Source: Chrysogorgia sp. JL179-B06
Taxonomy: Eukaryota; Cnidaria; Anthozoa; Scleralcyonacea; Chrysogorgiidae
Length of the DNA stretch: 64,000 nucleotides
Direction of reading: 5' to 3'
Assembly: GCA_035772405.1 (NCBI GenBank)
Contig: JAYKKM010000123.1
Location: 936,001-1,000,000, forward strand
Positions 49,943 to 61,084 of the stretch are shown piece after piece. Within the stretch, counting starts at the first letter, position 1. Every line of letters starts with the position of its first letter. Below the pieces are notes generated by a model, which was given only the letters and a program-made list of their open reading frames with translations, ran no database searches and was not told the DNA's origin. The translations under genes were made by a program, and so were the position numbers.

Positions 49943-50715
49943 AACAATTTTTTTTTACTTGTAGGTTCCTCATTGAAAAGGGAACCCCTTAGATGTATAG
50001 AAAACTTTTTTTAATATATATATTTTGTAAAAATCTTTTTTGGTACTTATATTTCCATGTTTTTTAAAAATATAATTCATCAAACTTCTACATCGTGTGT
50101 GTGTTTTACTATAGCTAACTCTTTCATCATACGCTAACGAACAACCCTGGCGTAAAATAAGCAATTGATAGAATAAGGGATGACCTGTACTGTCGCTATG
50201 GACCAGAGTCAATCTCATTCCAATCGCAAATTCGACTACGGGTGAACGCGCGCCAATGCAGTTTAGTAATAAAATACTACGGCACATTGGAAGATGTCAG
50301 AGTCTTGTACCGAAGCACAACTTACAAGCGAGCAATACACACACAACTGAAAAATATGAAAAAACATCTGCTTATATACTCAACAATTCTCTTAAAAATT
50401 TTTGGGGGTTTCCTCCAAATTTTTTAAAACACTTTTACGGTATAAAACTTTTTCCAAGGTACAACGCTAATTTTTATTTTGAAATATTTCATCTAAAATT
50501 ATTTTGAGAACATTTTTCAACAATAACCAATCTCTCAAACTTTTTGGAAGACTTAAAACACCAAAATAATTTTTTGAGATATATCATCTAATAAAATATT
50601 TTGAGGAAATATCATTTTTAAAAATACAGTAACTAGGGAATATCAGTCATTCGGCCATAAGATGGCGTCGAGGTAAGAGCTCCATGATGGCAATTTCTAT
50701 GATTAATTCTATAAG
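49943..50715. other. Gene-free AT-rich stretch
   Basis: No supported frame, RNA or defined repeat. Confidence 0.4.
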
Positions 50716-50850
50716 TCAAAATGTGGGTTTATTTTTATTTCAAAAAAACATTACAACTCTTCAAATAAAAATATGGAAGTTTTTCCAAAATGTTGGTTTA
50801 TTTTTATTTCAACAACATTTACAACTCTTCAAATAAAAATATGGAAGTTT
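50716..50850. repeat. ~67-bp tandem duplication
   Basis: AAAATGTGGGTTTATTTTTA...AAATATGGAAGTTTTT occurs twice in a row with small differences. Confidence 0.75.
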
Positions 50851-51007
50851 TTGGATGGTACGTGCACGTAAGTATAAATCACATCGGGTGAGGTATGATG
50901 GTTATGTATAATAGTATTTTTTGTATTTTTTTTTTCAAAACAGGGTGCGTGTGTCAGTATATATATCACAGTGTGAATGATGATCTGAATAAGTGCCGTC
51001 GCGGATG

Positions 51008-51264
51008 CTATATGGGGTTGAAAGCAGTGATGAACAAGGAACAGGATGTTTAGTCGCAGAATTTCGTGTTCCGAATAATTGATGATCAGTATGGAAAGTT
51101 TGCAAAGAAACCAAACATGTCTAAAAGTTAAAACTCGAGTTTCACCTTAGACATGTTTGGTTTCTGTGCAAACTTTACGCACTGATCATCAGTTGTTTGA
51201 AACACTAAATTCTACGACTAAACATCCTGTTCCTGGTTCATCAATGCTTTCAACCCTATATAGC
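51008..51264. mobile_element. Long foldback element
   Basis: CTATATGGGGTTGAAAGCA at the left is mirrored by TGCTTTCAACCCTATATAG at the right, one base differing, and the pairing continues inward through GGAACAGGATGTTTAGTCG and GAAACCAAACATGTCTAA. Only about 20 central bases are unpaired. Confidence 0.75.
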
Positions 51265-52486
51265 AAAAGACGTCAGTACTTGCTTAACACTATTCACCTT
51301 GAATGACCTTCAATCTCTCTCTGGTCGTAAAACTCAGGGACGATCAAAAAACTGGTCGTACAACAACACGATCATACTATGTGATATATATACTCTTGAC
51401 CGCGACCACCTTATTTGAATATTTTTTTACAAAAAACCTCTTGTATACGACCAGTTGCATATCCCCCTGATTTGATTACTGGTCGTTCTTGACAGGGTGA
51501 CCACACCTTAAAACTATTCAACCCCCCTGGAAATATGGGACTGGACTGTGCTCTGATTGGTCAATTCAAATCATTCTTGATTCTGATTGGCTTAGAGCTC
51601 GGTCCAGTCCCTAACACATTAATAATAATAATAATAAGTATATTACTACTATTGGAAACAACAAAAAGTACTTTTTATATCGAAGTATATGACTTACTGT
51701 AGATAGTCGGAATATAGTAGTTTGGAGCTATGAAAATGCTAGCAACAAATTTTAAAAGTTGAATAAATCAATGTAATAACGTCGCCATTTTGAATATGAC
51801 CATGTGCTGGGAAGTGTTGTATTTCGTTCTTTTGTGCTACCTATCGTGGGGCCATGTATTGCCTAGTTTATGTTCTAATAGTGATTACTAAAATAACGTT
51901 GAGAAAAAAAGCTTAATTTCTTTGCATTTCTGCCAACACTGACCGATTTACCCAGCACATGACGTCACAGGTCATGTGACAGAGAACCGTAATTCACCTT
52001 TAATTTTTTTATTTTTTTTAAACATAATATATTACGTGTTATAGATATATATTATGGCAGGGTAACCGCAACAGCAAAATGCCAATTACTGCGGGCCCAA
52101 AAATTAAAAATAATAAAATTATTTGAAATACTAACTACAACACCTACAATAACAACATAAATACCAACTAAAGATACTAATAACAGCAAGAAGTGGGACG
52201 CATAAGGCTACGAGAACAGTTACATTTTAAGCAGATTGTTTTGAATGTTCGAGGATTTTCACAGTTAAAAGTAGTTTTCAAAGATGTGAAATAGTGCGCA
52301 TTACGAACATTTAACATTCGCGTTACGAACATTTTTACAACCTCGAACTACGATATTCTAGCCTGCGTGCAGACGTTCCACCCGAAAAACCGGAGAGGAA
52401 CGTCTGCGAAACGGCGGCACTAATCGTGTTCTGGTCACGTGGACATTCGCGGCATAATTTTCATAATTATTTTATTAAAAAGCAAG
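51265..52486. other. Gene-free stretch before the helicase
   Basis: ACTGGTCGTA-type segments recur at 51319-51490. No exon or RNA gene recognised. Confidence 0.4.
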
Positions 52487-53668
52487 ATGGCGTACTGCAC
52501 GCATCCCAATGCCAAGTGGAACCAAGCTAAATTAGCCCTTTGTAACACGTTTAAGCTAACGTCTCTACACAGTGAGCAAGAGATGGCAATTCGGAAGATT
52601 GTAGAAGATTACAGTGACGTTTATGTCAGTTTGCCGACTGGTTACGGAAAATCGTTCATATATCAAGCCATTCCGATTGCTGCTGATATTGTTCGTGGAT
52701 ATCCACATGGCACAAGTAAAGTGATCATTATTTCACCTTTAAAGGCTTTGATGGACGACCATAAGTGGCTTATTTGTCTTCCTTGGGACTCAATTCAGTG
52801 GCTGTAAATAGCGATCAAAGTGATGTTTTTGAAGAGATAGAACTAGGAAATTATCAATATGTTTTCTCCTCGCCTGAAAAGATGTTGTCTTCAGAGAGAT
52901 GGCGTCAACTGTTGGCTTCCCAAGAATTTCAAGACAACTTGGTCGCTGTAGCGATAGATGAAGCCCATTGCATTTCCCAATGGGGACTCGGTTCTGCAAA
53001 CCCATTTCGTGCTTGGTATGGAAATCTAGGGGAACTAAAATCTCTGGTTTCAAATCAGGTTTGTTTTCTTGCCCTGACAGCAACAGCAACTACATACACC
53101 AAAGAACAAATAGTGAAGACCTTAAACCTACAGAATAATCGGACATGCTTCATAGAACAGAACCCTAACAAACCAAACTTATGTTATTCTGTTCAATATA
53201 TCGCCAACAGTGATCCACTGGAATCCACGTTTTGTTCAATAATGAATGAAATAGTCAATAAAGGAACAGATACAACCAGAACAATGATTTTTTGTCAAAC
53301 ACGTCGCCAATGTGCGGTACTTTTTACAGTTTTCAGGCGAACTCTACTTAATAACATGTTTGTTCAGTGTGAGGAAAACGTTGAAAAACGTTTGGTGGAA
53401 ATGTACCATGCAGGAACCCCTAAGACAGTTAAACAACACATTGAGAGGAACATGAGTCTTGTTTCAGGCCATATTCGAGTGCTTGTTTGCACTATTGCAT
53501 TTGGAATGGGGATCAACTGCAAAGGAATTTCACGCATTATACATTTTGGGCCATCAAAAAATGTTGAAAGTTACATTCAAGAAAGTGGTAGAGCTGGAAG
53601 AGATGGTGAGTTGAGCACGTGCATTTTACTGTATAATGGTCTTCTCTCAACCATACATGTCCAATATA
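52487..53668 (+). pseudogene. RecQ-like helicase, truncated
   Basis: From the ATG at 52487 (MAYCTHPNAKWNQAKLALCN). Motif I is SLPTGYGKSFIYQA, Ia region IIISPLKALMDD, motif II AIDEAHCISQWG, motif III ALTATATT, then MIFCQTRR, VLVCTIAFGMGINCKGI and motif VI YIQESGRAGRDGE. This is an SF2 RecQ core of about 390 residues, ATP-driven 3'-5' unwinding in known members. A one-base shift near 52762 breaks it after motif Ia. No RQC or HRDC domain follows: the frame runs straight into the 80-bp satellite at 53669 and stops at 53724. Such RecQ-like genes are multicopy in cnidarians, so this may be repeat-derived. Confidence 0.75.
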
Positions 53669-53978
53669 ACCATCGGGATGCATCTGCATCAGATGGTTAC
53701 CGATCGCGACCGATTGTAAACTGATCCCTTCCCTTCCTAAGTGTACTAACCATCGGCATGCATCTGCATCAGATGGTTACCGATCGCAACCGATTGTAAA
53801 CTGATCCCTTCCCTTCCTAAGTGTACTAACCATCGGTATGCATCTGCATCAGATCGTTACCGATCGCAACCGATTGTAAACTGATCCCTTCCTATAAGCG
53901 TACTAAGCATCGGTATGCATCTGCATCAGATGCCTACCGATCGCCACCGATTGTAAACTGATGCTCCTACACCTCTGC
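53669..53978. repeat. 80-bp satellite, about four units
   Basis: Units start ACCATCGG(G/C/T)ATGCATCTGC at 53669, 53749 and 53829, with a fourth, diverged, at about 53906. The first two full units are each 80 bp. Confidence 0.95.
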
Positions 53979-54129
53979 CAACTTTCCTACCGATGGCACC
54001 GATGGCACCGATCGCTTCAATCGCTTCAATAATAATGGATACTTTATCTGTTCCTACGCTACAATTCATTCATACCACAATTCAGCCATATAGTTTGTGT
54101 GTTATGTATTACCTCGTGATTACCTCTAT
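53979..54129. other. Transition zone between satellites
   Basis: Contains CCGATGGCACCGATGGCACC and TCGCTTCAATCGCTTCAAT short duplications. Confidence 0.6.
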
Positions 54130-55545
54130 GTTACGTTACACCATCGACACCGATAGCTTTAATGATCATGCATAATTTATCTGTTATGTATTATCTCGTT
54201 CTTAAAAAAACTTGCAACAACTGTATCTCACGTTCTCAAATAACCATGTAACAAATATCCTACGCTACAATTCATTCATAACACATATAAATGTTTGTTA
54301 ACCCAAACAAACTCTTCACATATATCACTACTATTTATTACGATTACTTCAATTGTCACATGCATAAGCAAACTCTTCACATGTATCACTACTATTATTA
54401 CGATGACTTCAATTGTCACATCCATACTTTATCTGTTATGTACTATTACCTCGTTCTTAAAAAAACTTGCAACAACTGTATCTTACGTTCTTAAATATAA
54501 CCATGTAACAAATATCCTGCGCTACAATTCATTCATAACACATATATAAGTGTTTCTTAACCCAAACAAACTCTTGACATGTCTCCTTCTTAAAAAACTT
54601 CAAACACATATGTTACGTTACACCATCGCCACCGATACCTTTAATTATCATGCATAATTTATCTGTTATGTATTATCGCGTTCTTAAAAAAACTTGCAAC
54701 AACTGTATCTCACGTTCTCAAATAACCATGTAACAAATATCCTACGCTACAATTCATTCATAACACATATAAATGTTTGTTAACCCAAACAAACTCTTCA
54801 CATATATCACTACTATTTATTACGATTACTTCAATTGTCACATGCATAAGCAAACTCTTCACATGTATCACTACTATTATTACGATGACTTCAATTGTCA
54901 CATCCATACTTTATCTGTTATGTACTATTACCTCGTTCTTAAAAAAACTTGCAACAACTGTATCTTACGTTCTTAAATAACCATGTAACAAATATCCTAC
55001 GCTACAATTCATTCATAACACATATAAGTGTTTCTTAACCCAAACAAACTCTTGACATGTCTCCTTCTTAAAAAACTTCAAACATGTTACGTTACACCAT
55101 CGCCACCGATACCTTTAATGATCATGCATAATTTATCTGTTATGTATTATCTCGTTCTTAAAAATACTTGCAACAACTGTATCTTATGTTCTAAAATAAC
55201 CATGTAACAAATATCCTACGCTACAATTTCATTCATAACACATATAAATGTTTCTTAACCCAAACAAACTCTTCACATCTATCACTACTGCTATGTATTA
55301 CCTCGTTCTTAAAAAAAATTGCAACAAATATCTCACGTTCTCAAATAACCATGTAACAAATATCCTACGCCACAATTCATTAATGATCATGCATAATTTG
55401 TCTCTTATGTATTACCTCGTTCTTAAAAATACTTATATCAAATATCTTACGTTTTCAAATAACATTGTAACAAATATCCTACGCAACAATTCATTCATAC
55501 CACATATCAATGTTTCTTAACCCAAACAAACTCTTCAAATGGCCT
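54130..55545. repeat. ~482-bp tandem repeat, three units (last shortened)
   Basis: ACAAATATCCTACGCTACAA recurs at about 54248, 54730 and 55208. The first spacing is 482 bp and the later unit carries deletions. Internal subrepeats include CATGTATCACTACTATTATT. Confidence 0.9.
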
Positions 55546-55589
55546 GGTTGCCATAACATCGCTGCGATCGCTCAATTTTAAAATCGACG

Positions 55590-58500
55590 ATCGTAGCTAT
55601 CATATTAAAACCACACGCTCAGCGATCCTGCCCATCACAGCGAACGCTCATTCGAAATATCTGTTTAACCCCAAAACGATACTTGCCGCAGTTACGCCTG
55701 TTTCAAACGTCCAATTTTTCATGTGTCCAATCAAATACATCGCATTATGCACATGATAAATTCCACCTATGAAACAATTAACTTACACTTATTTGCAATA
55801 TTAACCGCTTCCGTAGACGGTCCAATATAACGACCAAAGTGCGATGGTCTCAAACGTCCAATTTATCATGTGTCGGATGTAATACGGTTCGTCGAAACAA
55901 ACTGGGACGACATTTAAGTTCACTACTTTTGAAATGCAATCCGAACGACTTCTTTTTACGGGAGCTCCATTACTTTTCACAAAATGATAAGTTCTATGTT
56001 TCAAACCGACGTGCAATTTCTCCAACCTAATACGCATTATATTCGACACATGATAAATTCCACGTTTCAAATAGGCCTAATACTGATAAGATCGATTACA
56101 ATGAAAAGCTGTGCTTGTGATAGTAAAGACACTTCTCTTTGTTTACAAAGCCCGCTATCAATACCGCTGACTATGTTTGTTTGCCGCGATCGCAGATTAT
56201 ATGGAAACAGGTGCGATCGTTAAAGTTTCTTAACACAAACAATTTCTGCACATCACTACTATTTGTTTTAACATGTCTCTTCATTTTCTCCCAAAATTTC
56301 TCGCCTTTATTTACATCAATTTACGACCAAACTGGGCACAAAATAAAAATATCACACCACATTCCTTTCTTTTCTCCCCACTTCGTCACACCCCAATATC
56401 CTGTCTGTCACATCCTTCTATAATTAATCCGTCATTCTCTGACCTTCTTCTAACAAAAACCCTTCCAAAAATTATTAACGTCATACTTTATTTAACTTAC
56501 ACAAAATGTTCACAACAACCCAAAACACGTGTTGTTATAAATATTGCTCGCCATCATCTAATTGTTAAGTCAAAACAATTCTTTAATAAAAACAAACCTT
56601 CCGTCACTTCTGCCAAGTAACATAATCACACTAGCTAATAACTATTTACATATAAATCTCCCCTTAAATACTAATACTCCACTAGTAACTATTTTGATAT
56701 AACTACTCTCATTATCTTGCTAGTACACTCAACGAAACTTACTTTCATTAAAAATATTTTTACTTTCTCGATGCATTTACAAATGTCTTTCAACATAATT
56801 TATCTAATGATTACTAACTTAACACACTCATTTTCACTTATATCCTTGGCGCAGTTATGCTGTTTCAAACGTCCAATTTCTCATGTGTCCAATCAAATAC
56901 ATCGCATTATGCACATGATAAGTTCGTAATTGCGGTCGAACGAAATATTAAGTTCCACCCCTTCGGACGGATATGAGGACCAATGCAAAGTGCGACGGTT
57001 TCAAACGTACAATTTATCATGTGCCAAGTGTAATACGCCTCGTCAAAATAAACTGGGACGACATTTTAGTTCACCAAAATAAACTTGGACGACATTTAAG
57101 TTTACTACTTTTAAAATGCAATCCGAACGACTTCTTTTTACGGAAGGCCGATTACGTCTATGAAACAATTAACTTCCACTTGTTTGCAATATTAACTTCC
57201 ATGCACCGCTTCCGGCGACGGCAATATAACGACCAAAGTGCGATGGTCTCAAACGTCCAATTTATCATGTGTCCAATGTAATACGGTTCGTCGAAACAAA
57301 CTGGGACGACATTTAAGTTTACTACTTTTAAAATGCAATCCCAACCACTTCTTTTTACGGCAGGTCCATTACTTTCCACAAAATGATAAATTCTATGTTT
57401 GAAACCCGACGTCCAATTTGTCGAACCTAATGCACATTATATTCCACACATGATAAATTCGACGTTTCAAATAGCCCTTACTGATAACATCAACTACAAT
57501 GAAAAGCTGTGCTTGCGATACTAAAACACACTTGGGCTTTCTTTCCTTCGACTTGTGACACGACAAACCCCGCTATCAATACCGCTGACTATGTTTGTTT
57601 TGCCGCGATCGCAGCGATTGCATGGAAACAGGTGCGAGCGTTAAAGTTTCTTAACACAAACAATTTCTGCACATCACTACTATTTATTATTGATATGTCT
57701 CTTCATTTTCTCCCAAAATTTCTCGCCTTTATTTACATCCATTTACGACCAAACTGCACAGAAACTAAAAATATCACTTCTCCCCACTTCGTCACACCCC
57801 AATATCCTGTAATACTAATTAGCTTATAGATATTCACCTTAATCTGTCACATCCTTCTATAATTAATCCGTCATGCTCTGACCTTCTAACAAAAACCCTT
57901 CCACAAATTATTAACGTCATACTAAATTTAACTAACACAAAACGTTCACAACAACCCAAAACACGTGTTGTTATAAATATTGCTCGCCATCATCTAATTG
58001 TTAAGTCAAAACAATTCTTTAATAAAAACAAACCTTTCGTCACTTCTGCCAAGTAACATAATCACACTAGCTAATAACTATTTACATATAAATCTCCCCT
58101 TAAATACTAATACTCCACTAATAACTATTTTGATATAACTACTCTCATTATCTTGCTAGTACACTCAACGAAACTTACTTTCATTAAAAATATTTTTACT
58201 TTCTCCATGCATTTACAAATGTCTTTCAACATAATTTATCTAATGATTACTAACTTAACACACTTATTTTCACTTATATCCTTGGCGCAGTTATGCTGTT
58301 TCAAACGTCCAATTTCTCATGTGTTCAATCAAATACATCGCATTATGCACATGATAAGTTCGTAATTGCGGTCGAACGAAACATTAAGTTCCACCCCTTC
58401 GGACGGATATGAGGACCAATGCAAAGTGCGACGGTTTCAAACGTACAATTTATCATGTGCCAAGTGTAATACGCCTCGTCAAAATAAACTGGGACGACAT

Positions 58501-60890
58501 TTTAGTTCATCAAAATAAACTTGGACGACATTTAAGTTTACTACTTTTAAAATGCAATCCGAACGACTTCTTTTTACGGAAGGCCGATTACGTCTATGAA
58601 ACAATTAACTTCCACTTGTTTGCAATATTAACTTCCATGCACCGCTTCCGGCGACGGCAATATAACGACCAAAGTGCGATGGTCTCAAACGTCCAATTTA
58701 TCATGTGTCCAATGTAATACGGTTCGTCGAAACAAACTGGGACGACATTTAAGTTTACTACTTTTAAAATGCAATCCCAACCACTTCTTTTTACGGCAGG
58801 TCCATTACTTTCCACAAAATGATAAATTCTATGTTTGAAACCCGACGTCCAATTTGTCGAACCTAATGCACATTATATTCCACACATGATAAATTCGACG
58901 TATCAAATAGCCCTTACTGATAACATCAACTACAATGAAAAGCTATGCTTGGGATACTAAAACACACTTGGGCTTTCTTTCCTTCCACTTGTGACACGAC
59001 AAACCCCGCTATCAATACCGCTGACTATATGTTTGTTTTGCCGCGATCGCAGCGATTGCATGGAAACAGGTGCGAGCGTTAAAGTTTCTTAACACAAACA
59101 ATTTCTGCACATCACTACTATTTATTATTGATATGTCTCTTCATTTTCTCCCAAAATTTCTCGCCTTTATTTACATCCATTTACGACCAAACTGCACAGA
59201 AACTAAAAATATCACTTTTCTCCCCACTTCGTCACACCCCAATATCCTGTAATACTAATTAGCTTATAGATATTCACCTTAATCTGTCACATCCTTCTAT
59301 AATTAATCCGTCATGCTCTGACCTTCTAACAAAAACCCTTCCACAAATTATTAACGTCATACTAAATTTAACTAACACAAAACGTTCACAACAACCCAAA
59401 ACACGTGTTGTTATAAATATTGCTCGCCATCATCTAATTGTTAAGTCAAAACAATTCTTTAATAAAAACAAAACTTTCGTCACTTCTGCCAAGTAACATA
59501 ATCACACTAGCTAATAACTATTTACATATAAATCTCCCCTTAAATACTAATACTCCACTAATAACTATTTTGATATAACTACTCTCATTATCTTGCTAGT
59601 ACACTCAACGAAACTTACTTTCATTAAAAATATTTTTACTTTCTCCATGCATTTACAAATGTCTTTCAACATAATTTATCTAATGATTACTAACTTAACA
59701 CACTTATTTTCACTTATATCCTTGGCGCAGTTATGCTGTTTCAAACGTCCAATTTCTCATGTGTTCAATCAAATACATCGCATTATGCACATGATAAGTT
59801 CGTAATTGCGGTCGAACGAAACATTAAGTTCCACCCCTTCGGACGGATATGAGGACCAATGCAAAGTGCGACGGTTTCAAACGTACAATTTATCATGTGC
59901 CAAGTGTAATACGCCTCGTCAAAATAAACTGGGACGATATTTTAGTTCATCAAAATAAACTTGGACGACATTTAAGTTTACTACTTTTAAAATGCAATCC
60001 GAACGACTTCTTTTTACGGAAGGCCGATTACGTCTATGAAACAATTAACTTCCACTTGTTTGCAATATTAACTTCCATGCACCGCTTCCGGCGACGGCAA
60101 TATAACGACCAAAGTGCGATGGTCTCAAACGTCCAATTTATCATGTGTCCAATGTAATACGGTTCGTCGAAACAAACTGGGACGACATTTAAGTTTACTA
60201 CTTTTAAAATGCAATCCCAACCACTTCTTTTTACGGCAGGTCCATTACTTTCCACAAAATGATAAATTCTATGTTTGAAACCCGACGTCCAATTTGTCGA
60301 ACCTAATACACATTATATTCCACACATGATAAATTCGACGTTTCAAATAGCCCTTACTGATAACATCAACTACAATGAAAAGCTGTGCTTGCGATACTAA
60401 AACGCACTTGGGCTTTCTTTCCTTCGACTTGTGACACGACAAACCCCGCTATCAATACCGCTGACTATGTTTGTTTTGCCGCGATCGCAGCGATTGCATC
60501 GAAACAGGTGCGAGCGTTAAAGTTTCTTAACACAAACAATTTCTGCACATCACTACTATTTATTATTAATATGTCTCTTCATTTTCTCCCATTTCTGGCC
60601 TTTATTTACACCATTTACGACCAAACTGCACAGAAACTAAAAATATCACTTTTCTCCCCACTTCGTTACGCCCCAATATCCTGTAATACTAATTAGCTTA
60701 TAGATATTCACCTTAATCTGTCACATCCTTCTATAATTAATCCGTCATGCTGACCTTCTAACAAAAACCCTTCCACAAATTATTAACGTCATACTTTATT
60801 TAACTTACACAAAACGTTCACAACAACCCAAAACACGTGTTGTTATAAATATTGCTCGCCATCATCTAATTGTTAAGTCAAAACATCTTC
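55590..60890. repeat. ~1.44-kb tandem repeat, about 3.7 units
   Basis: The segment ACCAAAGTGCGATGGTCTCA recurs at about 55833, 57232, 58668 and 60108, giving spacings of about 1400, 1436 and 1440 bp. The last two full units are almost identical. Inside each unit, shorter related blocks with CAAACGTCCAATTTATCATG recur several times. Open frames of 60-106 codons repeat with the unit and are not supported as genes. Confidence 0.95.
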
Positions 60891-61084
60891 CCCAAAAATG
60901 AACTCACATACAAAACGGCGAAACACATCAACTTTTAAAAACACTAAACCCAACAACTCATACAAGAAAAGCCACCTAAACATATACCTAGCACTCTCCG
61001 ACAACGACGCCATGTTTCTTGCAACGATAAAACGACGCTTAATGCCATCACTCCTTCCCAGTACTTTATTACCGAACCCTCCAT

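Noticed and set aside
56973..60255. Identical 102- and 73-residue frames repeated in the satellite
   Set aside because: They recur with the 1.44-kb unit, lie on both strands, and have no domain or codon support.
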